Source of the DNA: Jaapia argillacea MUCL 33604
Taxonomy: Eukaryota > Basidiomycota > Agaricomycetes > Jaapiales > Jaapiaceae
NCBI GenBank assembly: GCA_000697665.1
Contig: KL197721.1
Location: forward strand, 604,112-668,111
Length of the DNA: 64,000 nucleotides
Reading direction: 5' to 3'
Shown in pieces: positions 1-12,125 of this stretch (its first letter is position 1; each line of letters starts with the position of its first letter). The position numbers were made by a program, and so were the translations under genes. Under the pieces are notes generated by a model, which was not told the DNA's origin, made no database searches, and saw only the letters and a program-made list of their open reading frames with translations.

Positions 1-214
1 TCCTGATTGCTATCACTATTTCTTTCTTTTTGCCCCCACTCGTCGCCTTTCACAAGTTGCCCAAATTTCCATTACAGCCATGAGGAATTTACAACGAATA
101 CTTCGTTAGTCGCACGGACCATCCACACTCATCCCGCACTCTTTCATCTACACAACGGTGAGTTTCCCAACTGCATCCTCTCTCCATATCCCACCCACGG
201 GGTTGGCGCACCCT

Positions 215-602
215 CTAAGTCCAGCAGAACGCACCACCAACGCCCTGGCCCTGGCAGCACTGTACGAACGCTCCGCTATTAATATGATTCCCAGGGCTAG
301 TGCACTAGGACCCCCGCCCTTCGTCAGCCTTTTCATACGCGACGACGCTAACGAAGAGAGCCTTACCTGGTTGTTGGGTCCTGGGTAATAAATGTCACTG
401 AGGGTGTTCTGTTGATTGCAGCAATAAGCTGTTAATTCATTGTATTGGCCGTTGGCGTCTTGGCATTTGCAGTTGTGGCCCGCCAATGCCCTATTCGATG
501 TCGATGTCAATACGGTTAGGGTGGGGGGAGGGGGAGGGGAGATGGGTCTTACGAGGTGGCGAGAAGGGTTGCGATGAATGCGGAGGCGAATGTGAAGCGC
601 AT
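215..602 (-). CDS. Small secreted cysteine-rich protein (8 Cys), copy A
   Basis: The predicted exons, read right to left, are 553-602, 367-490 and 215-304, giving 87 aa. The N-terminus (MRFTFASAFIATLLATSALA) is a textbook secretion signal with an ALA cleavage site. The mature protein of about 67 aa starts GHNCKCQD and has eight cysteines in the order CxC-CC-C-CC-C, ending in FCWT. All introns have GT/AG borders and keep the frame. It is a paralogue of the gene at 1661-2041: same length, same intron phases, same Cys positions, opposite orientation. The Cys order is close to but not that of hydrophobins (C-CC-C-C-CC-C), and no known enzyme fold is visible. An extracellular, disulphide-stabilised protein is a safe inference; its job is unknown. 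Confidence 0.85.
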
Positions 603-1660
603 TTTAGATGGGGTTTGTGGGTGTTGGTTGGTTGGGGAGACCAAGAGTAGGGGGCTGCTGGTGGTGAAGATGCTGTTGGGTTGGACACTCGTTCTCGAGT
701 TCTTGTACGTCCTGGTATGAAGGCTGTGAACTCGCCCACTCAGTCACGGGCTAACGGACTTGTCGGCACATCCGCTCTTCTTGCCTACTACAAGATCCAT
801 CTACGGTGCTCGGCGGGGATGGAGAATAATGACACGGGTGGGAGATGGGCGGCCATCAAAATCAGCCCTTTGAGGAGATGGAGATACTCCGCCTCGTAAA
901 AATGAGGCTGTTGTATTGTCCTTTGGATGTTCGACCACTGATCCGACGGTTTTTACGAGTCGGCCATCGGCCTTGGATTCACTTGTTTGGGAAGTGCGTT
1001 AGTAGGTAAGGATGGGAAGAACGTCACTTGGCCTTCAAACTGTGCGGTTCCAATGATTCTACCACATCTGACCCTAGATTCACCCTCCGTAATGGCTCCA
1101 CCAGCGCTCATGAGTTGAGGGTACAACTCAGTTCGCATCATGATCCTCCACCGCCGCCTTCGCTTCCATTTCCCTTTTAGGAAGGTGTTGAAGTTGGAGG
1201 TCATCACGCGTGACAATTTGTCACGTTCAATTCACTCTTTGCATCAGCAACCACACCGCCTGGACGATTGTCTTGGCGCTTTCGTGGACTCATGATTGAT
1301 TCGAGAAGAATATTCGTGGGGAAGAGATGTTTACGGTTGATGGAATGCTGTATCCTCACTTTCAGGCTGTCCTCGGGCTTGAGTTTTGGAGGGGGGATGG
1401 CCGAGTTGTTCGGGGAGGCTGAGAATGATGGGGCGATGGACGGGCATAGCGGTCTGATTGGAGGTAATGGATGGGGAATGTGGGGCGTTCATGGTCGTTA
1501 GGGGTCACAGGACTTGACTCCCCTTGTTCAACTCCACGTCTCAAGATGAATGCGAGGGCTGTTGTGGGAGTATAAAAGCCTCTGGTCTTTGGTCGGTATT
1601 TCCAACCACCAGATAACCCATTTACACAAGCCTCAGTCATCTCTCTCCACTCACATTATC
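603..1660. promoter_or_regulatory. Shared intergenic region between divergent 8-Cys genes
   Basis: This 1.06-kb stretch separates the two head-to-head secreted-protein genes and should hold both promoters. A good TATA box (TATAAAAG, 1571-1578) lies about 90 bp upstream of the right-hand start codon. Only short unconvincing open frames occur here, and I see no third gene. Confidence 0.5.
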
Positions 1661-2041
1661 ATGCGATTCTCATTCGTTACCATCGTCTCGGCTTTCTTCA
1701 TTGGGAGGTATGTGTTCGCGTCTTCCCGACGACTCCATCGACGGTCACTGACGAGTTCTTCCATAGCGCCTTGGCCGGTCATAACTGCAAATGCCAAGAC
1801 AGCAATGGACAATATAACGAGTTGACTGCCGAATGCTGCGATGATCAAGGCGAGATCGGTGGTCTGTTGTATTATCCTGGACCGAATCATCAGGTCAGTT
1901 ACACTCCTGGGCAGCCATCTCGAACCAGACTGTCGCTGACGGTTTTTGTAGTGTACCAGTCCCACGAACTTGATCAACAGCGGTGAATTCGTTACTTGCT
2001 GCCAGAGCAAGGGTGTTGGAGGCGCTTACTGCTGGGACTGA
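1661..2041 (+). CDS. Small secreted cysteine-rich protein (8 Cys), copy B
   Basis: The predicted exons are 1661-1707, 1767-1893 and 1952-2041, giving 87 aa. A signal peptide (MRFSFVTIVSAFFIGSALA) is followed by a mature chain starting GHNCKCQDSNGQYNEL. The eight cysteines (CxC, CC, C, CC, C) match copy A, and the protein ends YCWD. Intron positions and phases are identical to copy A, so the pair arose by an inverted duplication. A TATA box stands about 90 bp upstream. The most divergent part is the loop after the first CC (DDQGEIGG here, NQQNTLSD in copy A). The protein is probably secreted; no function can be assigned from sequence. Confidence 0.87.
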
Positions 2042-2389
2042 TGGGTCGAATTCGAATGTCAATTGAACGACACGATTCGAGGGGATGTTGAATTTATGAA
2101 TGGGAGGGACAATTGATGCATATGCTGTACTTATTGTATGACATGCTATACACGCGTTCGACTTGCCCTCGACTTTATAAAAGATAACGGATAGGGAATT
2201 TGCTTTGGATAGTTGTCGGAGATAAGATAAGGCGGAGGAGGATGTAGTTGAGCCTGATTTGGATGGTTGAGCGTTGAGTGGCGTGCAAGCACGAGCACCT
2301 GAGTGCGAAGCCAACCCGGTGCCCAGCATACCCACACGACCCACCCACGACTGTTCATATCCGTTCATAACAACGTACTCCCTAACGTT

Positions 2390-4909
2390 ATGGAATCCAT
2401 CGTACCTATCAGCACAAGCACCGGCACAATCAGAGGTCTACATCTCAACATCATTGATTCTCCAACTAGTTCCTCTCCGTCTACCCAACCACTAACAATC
2501 CCGACCACAAACCCTACCGTTTCACAATCCCACCCCTCCACTTCACTCTCAATAGAGGTCCCACCCGCCGGGGGCATTCTACCGTCCCCACCAGACAGCC
2601 CCAGCTCGGATCACTCCGCCTCCTCGTTCCCATCCGTCTCCTCGTCGTTCTTCTTCTCCTCCGTCCCAGCCAGTCCTCCACAGTCTCAGCACTCCGGTAC
2701 AGACCCAGAGTCTTACTTTGATAATATCAGCAGTAACGCCCAATCTGATCGAGATCAATCGGAACGAGGAGAGGGGGATGGGGAGGAGGGTGGAACTCAG
2801 GGGCTGATCATCCCTAGCTTGACCCTCCCTTCAGCGTTGAGGAGACCCACCGTTTTTGGGAAAACTGTTGGAGACGTTAGGGTCCTCGTACTCGGTGGCA
2901 AGGCAGTCGCCAATTTAAAGAGGGAGATTGCGGGCTCGTTGGTCCATGGAAACGAGGATGTCGTCGATGTGGCAGAATGGGAACCAGCTGATGTCGAGGA
3001 TGAGTATGAGTACGATGAAGATGGTTCTGAAGGAGCGAACGTCCTCAGAGCTTCGACCGACTGGATTGAACATCGAGATGCACATGGATTGGAAAAGTTT
3101 GAAGCCTCGAGGAATGTCGAGATTTGGGAAGGGGTTGGGTATGAGATGCACGACGATGTGGGTGTCTTGTTGTCTTATGAACTCGCTCTCAGCTTAACGG
3201 ACGTCTTTCAGCCCAGCATAACTGTTCCGCGCCTTCTAAGTCTCCTTCACACACCCTTCCAGTCTCTCCACTCCGTCCTCTCCTCCTCCCCTCCAAATGG
3301 ACTCTTGGCCAATCTAGTAGCAGGCCAAATGACACCGCTGTGGACATGCTGTGTCTGGGTATTGGATGGCGGTGAGTGCTTCACCTCCTTCCTCCCACTT
3401 TCATAACAGATTAACTGATGAACCATCCAATACTGTTCGTTCTTCGGAACCCAAACCATTGCCTACCATTTCTACATCCTTAACCGATCGTACTACTGCC
3501 TGGGAAAACAAGCTCCTACCCCTCTCGAACAAACGTTGATTGACCAAGTGTCTCCCCACATCCCAATAATCGTCTTACCTCCTCTCTCACAGCAAGCTTC
3601 CTCTCCAGGTCGTTACCCTACTCCCTCCACCTCCACCTATCCGGTATCCTCTTCCCGAAGAGATCGCTCTTCCTACCCCCAATTATACGAAACCTCTCGT
3701 CCTCATCCCCGATCCCGTTCCCGCTCGGGACCACCTTACCCTCCAGCCCCTCGCCCGCCCTCCCAAACCTTCACACCAAAGTTATCATCTTTCACACCAG
3801 CCAACGCACTCGCTCTCCGCCAAGGAATATTCCGCTCGCCAGAGACGTTGGCTATGTTGAGGATGGAAGCTGGGGAGAGGTTTTTATGGTGGAGGGAGGT
3901 TGAGAGGGGTGTTGAAAGGATTGAAGGAGGGAAGGATGTTAGAGCTTCCAGAGCTGATTTGGTTGATCTGCCCGCGTCGAGTCCCACGAGGGTTAGGACT
4001 GCTAGTTCACCTGATGATAGTGAGAGGGGTATGCATGAAGTCTTGAGGAGTCGACCTGGGAAAAGGAAACCGAGTTTGCATAGGGATGATACGCAGACTC
4101 CTTCCTCTGGTTTTGGGAGTCAGGGTTATGGGAACCAATCTCTCTCGAGTCGAGGTTCTGGGAGTACTGCTTCCTTGTCTCCACCGCCACCACCGCCGCC
4201 ACCTGTATCGTTGATCCAACCTAATCAACGAACGTTACCGAAGAGGGTTCGGTTAGGCGAGAAGGCTACGCTTGTTACTAGTTCGAGTTCGGTTAGGGGG
4301 TGGAATAAGGCTGAGTGGGAGAAGGATTGGGAGGTGACGCTGAGTAGGGATATAGCTAGGGCTCGAGCGAGAAAAGCGAAGCATCGGTTATCTACTTCTA
4401 GTACTTTGTTGGCTGTTCCTAGGGACGAGGGTTTGCGTGGGGGGAGGAGGAGGGCTAGTGAGAGTGTGGTTCGACCTGTTGGTGGGGTTGAGGTTAGGGG
4501 TGTTGGGTTTACGGGTAGGGGTACGATGAGTATGGGAGGGATGAGTGGGGGGAGGATGGGAGTGGGGTTGGGGTTGGACCCGTTACATTTGCCTTCGCTT
4601 TTTGCGTTTTCGATGAGTTTGGTGGGTCCTTTGAAAGCTAGGCTTGGGAGGGTGTTTGGGTTTGGGATGTGGGGTTTGAGGTCTGGTGCTGGTGAGAGAG
4701 AAGTGGGTTGGAAAGGGGAGAGGGAGAGGGAGAAGCGTGTTTTGGGTCGGGAGGAGGAGGGGGAGTTTGAAGATGAGTTTGGTGGGGAGAAGGAAGGGAG
4801 GGGGAGGAAGAGGGGAGGTGGGATGAAGATTTTTGGTGTTGGGATGGCGCTGGTTGGTGCGTTTTGTGCTGGGATTGGATTGGGGTTTTTCTGGCATTGT
4901 CGGCGTTAG
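2390..4909 (+). CDS. Tail-anchored hypothetical protein, Ser/Pro-rich
   Basis: The favoured model has two exons, 2390-3371 and 3513-4909 (792 aa). The first 130 residues are a low-complexity Ser/Pro/Thr region. A folded block of about 180 residues follows, with a beta-strand-like start (DVRVLVLGGKAVANL) and later a hydrophobic LLANLVAGQMTPLWTCCVWVLDG. The C-terminal half is Ser/Arg/Gly-rich with a run of eight prolines. The last 30 residues form one membrane span (FGVGMALVGAFCAGIGLGFFW) followed by HCRR, as in a tail-anchored protein. I do not recognise the family. The intron is uncertain: at 141 bp it is longer than its neighbours, and its 3' part could code for a protein-like stretch (FGTQTIAYHFYILNRSYYC), but no usable acceptor adds that stretch in frame. 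Confidence 0.6.
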
Positions 4910-6147
4910 GGATTTGAGCTTGTTGATGAGGTCAGTTTGAGTTTGTGGATTGGGTGGGACTGGTTGTTGTTCTTTTTTGTTATGCCAAGTGCTTTGTACC
5001 CTTTCACGATGGAGTCTATGATTTATGATTTTGGTCACGACATCTCGCTCGAGGAGTTTCTCTGTTAGGGAAATAGGTATTGACCCTTTAATCCCGTCTG
5101 TTCGTCCCGTATATACTCTCTGGATATCCGCATATATTTCTAAAGTTCCCCCCCCAAGCTGCTCCTTCGCGAGTGTGGCTGAAACTGGAACCTGAGAGCG
5201 ATCGTCCACCGCGTACACACTTTTGCAAGATATTCTAGCTGCGGGCGCTATGGACTCCAAAATTCACCTTTCTATAGAATTTTATGGACGATAGCTGTAC
5301 ATGTGGCAGTCGCGGCGAAGCTTTGGAAGTGTTGGCGAGCTAAATAGAGCTCCCGAGGTGTGCATACACAGACCGGAGATGGGAAACGGCCGATGTTCTC
5401 CCGTCATCCGATACGCCTGTATCATCTATTTGCTTATCTGGTCTGTTCATACTGTTCTTAACGTGCTTTAGTATTTCTCCGGCCGAATCTCGGAATCGCT
5501 GCGAAACATTAAGAAAAACCTACTGGCGCCACACACTGCTGCCACCGTGCCTCGCGATATCCTTGGAGTCGTTCTGTGCTGTGCGGCTTGGGAGTAGCAG
5601 GAATATCTGCTGTGAACCTCTGCAAAGAGCTTCGCGGAGAGCCTGAGATGAGCAGGGCGAAAACGACTTGTGCTATTTTGAGTGGACCCGTGCCGAGGCG
5701 ATTCACATGGCATCCCAGTGAGGATGTATGCACCTTGCCAGTCAGGATGGACGTGATCCGATGTTTAACTTCTTTGGAGGGCTTCTGTGCGACTTCTACT
5801 AAGTTCATCGTGATGACTCTGGCTGCTCGCTGTCTTCCAACAAACAACGATTGAACACCAACTTGCGCCGCTTGCCCTGGCACGTTCGCGTTGTGTAACT
5901 GTTTGATTGTCGGCTTGTTGACTTCCAACCAATGACGAAGCTTTGCCGAGGACGCCAGTTGCCGGCTTTTGTGGCGGTGGCTTTTGACGCCCCACTCAGA
6001 GAAACAAAAGTCCAATCCGAGGCTCCGACTGGGGAGGTTGGTCTTGTACCACCACAGTAACTGTCCAAGTCCTCTCTCGTCTCTCCTTGTCTATCACCAG
6101 CCCTTTAAATACCCCAGCACTACACCCCCAAATCTTACCTTGCGCTA
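4910..6147. other. Intergenic region, no supported gene
   Basis: This holds the 3' end of the previous gene and the promoter of the CCC1-like gene. Several open frames of 70-170 codons occur on both strands, but none has a recognisable domain or a coherent splice pattern. A frame read on the minus strand over about 4960-5260 is long but largely mirrors the repetitive codons of the gene opposite. Confidence 0.4.
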
Positions 6148-7213
6148 ATGTCCTGCGTTCCGTTGCCCAGTCATTCCCGACCAGACTCCACAGCAGTCAG
6201 CAAAATCCCACCCGTGTGGCCAATCAATGACTCTGCTACATCGGATCCTCCCCCCCTCCTCGCAAAATGTGCTCGAAATGAGCAGACAAGGGAGATTTGT
6301 TGTAAAGAGTTGAAGGGAGATGATGAACGGACACTGCTTGATCCCGACGTTGTTCGTGACATGTACGCCTGTCTCACCTCCGTCCCAACAATTTTCAGTT
6401 TTGCTTACTAAATTCTCTGATCCCTTCTTTAGTGTTATTGGTCTATCAGACGGTCTTACAGTTCCTTTCGCCCTCACTGCTGGTCTCGCAGGTCTCGGCA
6501 GTTCACGAGTTGTCATTCTGGGTGGCATCGCCGAGCTAATAGCAGGAGCCATCTCAATGGGAATCGGCGGTTTCCTAGCATCCCAAGCCGAAAGAGACCA
6601 CTATCGTTACCTCCGCAAAACCACCTCCGCTCGCGTCCTCCGTTCATGTTCAGGCGAGATGGAGAGGGAAGTCTACGCCGTACTCGGACCCATCGGAGTG
6701 GACGAAAAGACCTCACGGATGGTAGCCAATTGTTTGCGGAATGTAGAGGTTGAGACAGTGGATGAACCTGAGAGTGGGGAGAGTTCTCGGAGGGCGTCGA
6801 TGTCGAGTGGGAGTGGTACGGTGGCGAATATGGAGGAGGGTGGTGTGTTGAGATGGAGTAAAGATGTCGGTCTTACAGCTTTCCTCCTCAAATTCGGTGA
6901 AGGTCTCGAAGAAGTACCCACGAAACGATTATTCATCTCGGCTTTCACCATTGGCATGGGATACCTCCTTGGTGGTCTCATCCCACTACTACCCTACTTC
7001 TTCATCAGCTCAGCACACGTCGCGTTGCTCTACTCGTCACTATTCACTGGAATCGTGTTGTTGATCTTTGGAGTTGTCAAAGCACGTGTGACGGGAGCTG
7101 CTGGGAGGGGGATTGGAGGGTATGTTTATGGAGCGGTGAGCACGTTGCTTGTCGGTGGATTCGCGGCGGGTGTGGCGTATGGTCTTGTTGCTCTTTTGGA
7201 GGCTAACGAGTGA
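6148..7213 (+). CDS. CCC1: CCC1/VIT1-family vacuolar iron/manganese transporter
   Basis: Two exons, 6148-6362 and 6433-7213, give 331 aa. The splice restores the family signature RDIVIGLSDGLTVPFALTAGL, the first transmembrane helix with the conserved Asp. It is followed by a second helix (VVILGGIAELIAGAISMGIGGFLASQAERDHY) whose Glu/Met pair lies in the ion path in this family. A cytosolic loop of about 90 residues with acidic and Ser-rich parts follows, then three more helices (about 245-328). Family members move Fe2+ or Mn2+ from cytosol into the vacuole in exchange for protons; the role here is inferred from the family. The N-terminal 70 residues are variable and cytosolic. Confidence 0.93.
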
Positions 7214-7829
7214 AGGGCGGGGGTTTTGTCATGGGTACCCACCATCAGGGCAGGATTTAGAAGTTTCTTGTGTATTGTATGACCATTCTAGCTAATGAAT
7301 TCGGAGGGTACCTTCGCTCCTCTTCTGTCCTTTCTTTTTGTTCTTGTGCTACTGTAGTATAACCTTTGCAATCTCATAAATGCTACTGAATGTATGAAGT
7401 TCGCTCTGCACCCATTCACGGTTTACACCAGCGCACCGTAGTTCCGCAGTTGGACTCAGTGTCAGGGTGAGGAGTCTCAGAAGATACGGTAGGATCGACG
7501 GCGGAGGTGGAGATGCTTATCTGATAAGTGGATAGGATAAGATAAGAGAACCATCAGCGCCAGCGAGGACCTCAATCTGGTACAGGTACTGTAGCAGAAT
7601 GTACGTTGACATCTCGTCTCAACGCGACGTCGACATCGACCTCCATTGTCGACAAACCGATCATACAACTCAGAGGTAACGAGTCTGCAGACGGATTAGA
7701 GGACGGAGTAGTTCACAATGGCGGGATGTAAAGTGGCTGCCAGTCGATGGACCACCCAATACGCAGTATATCGATGATTGGAAGCATACGACAACGCAAT
7801 GTGACAACTCCAATCCCACGAGGGGTGGA
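7214..7829. other. Convergent intergenic region, no gene seen
   Basis: This 0.6-kb stretch lies between the 3' ends of the CCC1-like gene and the nucleoside phosphorylase gene. It should contain both 3' untranslated regions. Only short open frames without known motifs are present. Confidence 0.45.
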
Positions 7830-9079
7830 TCAGGGCGAGGGGATGAGCTCGATGATCTTCTCCACCAGCCTAGTCATGACCTCCCCTTTCTCTTTACCGA
7901 TAGCCAGCACCTCTTCATGCGAAACAGACTCTGCTTCAGCGATATGCAGCGGCTTACCATCCAACTTAAAACAAAACCCCTTCAGCCAAACGATCCACAG
8001 TAGACGAGCAAAGGAAACCAAACACACCTCAGCTTGCACCTCCTCCTTAATACTCCTATACTTCTCCGGTATAACCACAAAATTCGTCACCAAACTCAAA
8101 ACCATAACCTCCATACCCTCCTCTTTAGCAACACAAACCTCAGGTACTGTACTCATACCAACGACACTGGCACCCGCGTTCCTTAAAAATCGACCCTCGG
8201 CGGGGCTTTCGTATGTAGGTCCACTTACCCAGGCGTATATGCCTTCGGATAGGGCTGATGGGGGGAGGGAGAGGTGGTGGGAGGCGATGAAAGCTAGGCG
8301 ACGGAGGGAGGGGGAGTAGGCTGATGAGATTGGGAGGAAACGGGGGTAGGAGGGGGAGAGGAGGGGTCCGAGGAGGGGGTTTAGACCTGTTAGGTTTGGA
8401 AGAGCCAGGTGGTCTTGGATTACTACGACTGGTGGGGACGTCAGTGGTACGATGGTGATGATACGAGAAGATGGAGGTGAACGTACTGGTACCGACCGGA
8501 AGCTCGGGGTTTAGAGATCCCGCTGCGTTCGTTACTGGAGATGGAGTTCATTAGGAGATGGGGGAGGTGTGATAGATGAGAGACGTACCGATGAGGTTCT
8601 TGACTCCCAATCTGGCCATTACTCGGATGGGATAAACGACTGTGGAGAGAGCGTGACCTTCATATGCGTGGAACTGGCTTGCGTTATCTCAAGACGAACA
8701 TCCAGTTCACGAACGTATGAAAAACATACCCGTCCCAGCATCGCAACGACAGGTACACCCTTCCCAGGCCCCACCAACCCAAACGCCAAAGCGCTCTTAT
8801 GACCAGGAACTTTGAAGGATAACGATGACACGGCGATCAGCGATCACCTCAAGATCGCTCTAGTAGGATGAAACACACACCAGTGCTAGATCCGAATCCG
8901 CGAAGGGAAGAGTATGGAACTTCAACCTTGTCTCTGAAAGTTGAAGCTAGGGTACTTAGACCTGATCCGCAGACGATCCCTACTTGGGGTTTGAGGAGAT
9001 GGGAGGGGAGGATCGTTGCGAGGACATCGAGGGTTGAGGCGATTAGAGATAGGGGTGATTCAGGTGGGGGATGGGACAT
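7830..9079 (-). CDS. PNP1: Purine nucleoside phosphorylase
   Basis: Six predicted exons, right to left: 8881-9079, 8730-8809, 8589-8673, 8493-8534, 8028-8428 and 7830-7964, giving 313 aa. All family landmarks appear in order: VGIVCGSGLSTLA (phosphate loop), VPGHKSALAFG, GRFHAYEGH, VTNAAGSLNPELPVG, VVIQDHLALPNLTGLNPLLGP, GPTYESPAEGRFL (purine site with Glu), GMSTVPEVCVAKEEGMEV and VTN. The length is normal for trimeric eukaryotic PNP. The enzyme splits inosine or guanosine with phosphate to free base and ribose-1-phosphate in purine salvage. The last intron (7965-8027) is 63 bp, stays open if not removed, and was placed from family alignment in memory. The cytosolic location is inferred from the absence of a targeting signal. 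Confidence 0.95.
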
Positions 9080-10245
9080 GATGGTCGTTTGGAGTTTCAG
9101 TTCGATGCGATTTGGTTGTGGTGAGCGAGTTGGATGGTGATATGGGTGGTTCGGTAAGTAAATAACAGGCCGGTTCGCGTGTTCTGAGTTGCTTCCGCTG
9201 AGCTCCATGGTTTTTCTGAATCTCTGCATCTGCCCACCCCTACATTTTCCTTGCGACTATGCAGGCCTGATTGATTCGGATGTAGCACGCATCTAGGTGC
9301 TGATCGGACAGGCTACAGCTGCAGAGGGTGAGTAGGGCCGTCTTCGCTGTCGGGAACTTTTCCTTCTGGCTTGGTAGTTAAAAAAGTGATACTGTTGTCT
9401 TTGACGTTGAACCAGTCGAACTCCGTACGTATTGGGGATCTTAACATTGGTCATTTATGTTGAGGTGTTGAGGATCTGCGCGATTTGCACTGTGATACAG
9501 ACGCTGATGGTTGGAGGCGCGACTCACGAGCGGAAGTTGATGAAGTTGAATTTGCAAGTTCAGGGACGCGAATTGGAGGGGAAGTTGCGACCTGGTAAGT
9601 GTCATGAAAAAAATAGAGACGAAACGGCAGCAGTATATTGTAAATCGAGTACAAGGACGTTGAAGCTGACATAGTTGAATGTGGATGCGTTGACAGTTGA
9701 CAGAGGCGGGGCGATGGCGGGTGGCGTGATGTTGAAGACGTAAATTTCCATTGCTGGCAATCTTGTTGCCTTTACGGGATGTCCACCAACCAATGGACAG
9801 GTCGGAAATATTGCCGAGACTAGACTGATAAATAGGCGAGACGGGCTTCTGTCTCTTCTGGTGTCTCTGCTTGCCTCGTGCAACGCTCTCTCTTCCTTCT
9901 TGGCCTTTCCTGCGACTTGTTGGAGCATCTCGACGTCGACTTCTGCCTCGTCCTCAAAAGTAGAACCTGAGCCTGCACCGAAGCAAGCATACACCCGCTT
10001 AAGAGTCCAGCCACCCTTGCCCGTCCTTACAGTCAGCCCCCAGTCCACACGACAACCTAGATCCTTCTTGTTTTCGTCCCATGTCAGTATTTTCTTTTCT
10101 TCATCTCGTCGTCATCCTCACACTCTTTCAACGTTGCCTTCCGAAGCCAAAGCCCTGTTTTACCCTGGCGTCAACTTGCTTCAAAATATCATATCCCTTA
10201 TTCCTATCTAATATCCATTTCTCATAATTTATCTCTCCGGCCATA
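9080..10245. other. Intergenic region with a possible unassigned minus-strand gene
   Basis: About 1.2 kb lies between two divergent genes. On the minus strand a frame starting near 10048 reads through a charged, coding-like stretch (EMLQQVAGKAKKEERALHEA) and stays open to 9602. No intron pattern or domain could be completed, so I do not claim a gene. The rest appears to be promoter sequence. Confidence 0.3.
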
Positions 10246-12125
10246 ATGCTCATCAATGTCATCCCCTGCTCGCCCTCCCCCAACGTTATTTTCACAATCG
10301 GCTTCCCCCACCTTCCGGAGACCGTCCCGGTACCCCCCAGTTGGCACATGCAACTGCAGCGACTCAACCAGGACGAGCTAGACATGCCCCCGTGCCTCCA
10401 CGCCCTTGACAAGGCGTCGTGGTTGGTCGCCGTCTTGACACAGGTCGTCTTCGACATGCGTTCGTCGATGGTCACTTGTTACTTTGTGGATGGCGCAATG
10501 GAGGCATGGCCTGTCATGGAACAGTCGTGCATAGCGGTACTGCAGAGTGTGTTGGATGACGTCCAGGAGTCGACGGAACATGACGAGAGGCAGAGGGAGA
10601 GGGACAGACTCGCGAATGCTCCTCCTGCGCCTCCAGGCGGAACGAAGCATAAGAAGCAACGGTCTTTGATCATGTCTATCATTGCGTACGTCGATCAACC
10701 ATATCGTTTCGTTTCGTACTCATAACTGTACCCTGCAGTTCAATCGTCCCTCACTCTAACCCTCCGACTCCACCTCCAACATCTGCACCGGAACCCGTTG
10801 TCTCCCGCCCTTCTACTCCCCACACTTGGCCCTCCTCCCATCCTGGTTATATCCTCCGCCGTCGAGCGCGTTCCACCCTTGTTGATGCTTTCCGGCGTTA
10901 CATCATCTCCGAGCTCTCTGCCCGTGCCACTCCTGGCGGATACTACACTTGGAACGCTCAAAGCTCACTACGCCGTGCGAGCATGCAAATGGATGCTTTG
11001 GTTCAAGAAGTTGGCGGCCTTCCTCAACATTTCAGGCACCCGAGACGACAAGTTACGGATGGTAGCAGTCCTTCGTCTGACACTACGTTGTCGTCGTCTT
11101 CTCCCTTTTTCGACGATGAGACGGATGGACAGTCGAGCATCGATACCGAAACGGATGATTCGTCGATTCACACTCCGACTGACACACCTCTTGGGTACAA
11201 TTTCGATGGCAAGTCTAATAGCTTGCCGAGGACTCCATCACCGCCTACCTTCTCACCAGAAGACCTCGCGACGTACACGGCGCTGTCAACTCGGTGTTTC
11301 CGATTACGACAGCTGCTCTCCCGTATGGAGGTGGTCCAAAAAAACATCGTCCACGAGGAGAAGCACATCCTGTCGATTTTGGAGATTAAGAGCAAGCGCC
11401 GTGCGTGGTCGAATCGGCGCTATGTCGGCGGGGCTGCTGTTAGAGATGTTGGGTTGGCTACGCCGTTTAGGAGTTCGCCTTTAGCGAGGTTTGAACCTGT
11501 CACACCTGATCACCTCAGTCCTCGGTATTCCAACTTTTTGGAGATCTCGTCTGCCGAACATGATATATCGTGTCTGTTCCCGGTCAGTGAGGATGATGAG
11601 GAGGAAGGAGATGAGGAGAAGGGAAGGAGCCCTCATCATGAGTATGCATCGTTCCATAACTCGAATAATGGAGGTTTCGACGAGTTTGGTGTCATTGAGT
11701 ATGACGTCGAGGCTGGTATCCCACCTATTCCACTGGAACGACCGCAGATTCGAGCGAGGACGCAGAGTATGCACCGTATGCAATCTTTAGAGATTGACCC
11801 CTCGCTCGCTCCAGAGCCGCCAGTCCTTTTGGTTCCTCCTCCCTTGTCTCCACCCCAGTCCTTATCTCCTTCCTCATTGCTCTGTCAGCCGATGGACCCT
11901 CCGCCTTACACGAAGAACCACAATGGGCCCTTAATAGTTCGTAATTGCTCCAGTGAGAATCGTATCCACCCGGAGGAGGACGGCGTCATCGGATCGGAGT
12001 TCACCTTGGCTATGGACGTTCCGTCTTCATATAGGAGTCGTACCATTAGTCAGGCAGGAGCCAAGGCACGGAGTGGTCGGTATGATCATGATGATTGGTT
12101 ACCTGCTACGGCGGTCGAGTGTTGA
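10246..12125 (+). CDS. Conserved fungal protein of unknown function
   Basis: Two exons, 10246-10685 and 10739-12125, give 608 aa. Residues 1-115 are ordered (VIFTIGFPHLPETVPVP; a Leu/Met-rich helix around MEQSCIAVLQSVLDDVQE). A basic linker and a second ordered block follow (about 185-245: GYILRRRARSTLVDAFRRYIISELS, then GGYYTWNAQSSLRRASMQMDALVQEV). A short helical segment (RCFRLRQLLSRMEVVQKNI) could form a coiled coil. The C-terminal 250 residues are acidic, Ser/Pro-rich and likely disordered. No signal peptide or membrane span is present. I do not recognise the family and assign no function. A long T-rich 3' untranslated region follows. Confidence 0.8.

Noticed and set aside
215-2041. Hydrophobin identity for the 8-Cys proteins
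   Set aside because: Cysteine order is CxC-CC-C-CC-C, not C-CC-C-C-CC-C, and the hydrophobic loop pattern is lacking.
4583-5260. 225-codon minus-strand frame
   Set aside because: Most of it is the reverse of the repetitive coding sequence of the tail-anchored protein, with biased Pro/Thr/Lys content.
9602-10048. Minus-strand gene between PNP and the conserved unknown protein
   Set aside because: One charged stretch looks coding, but no start-to-stop model or domain could be built.
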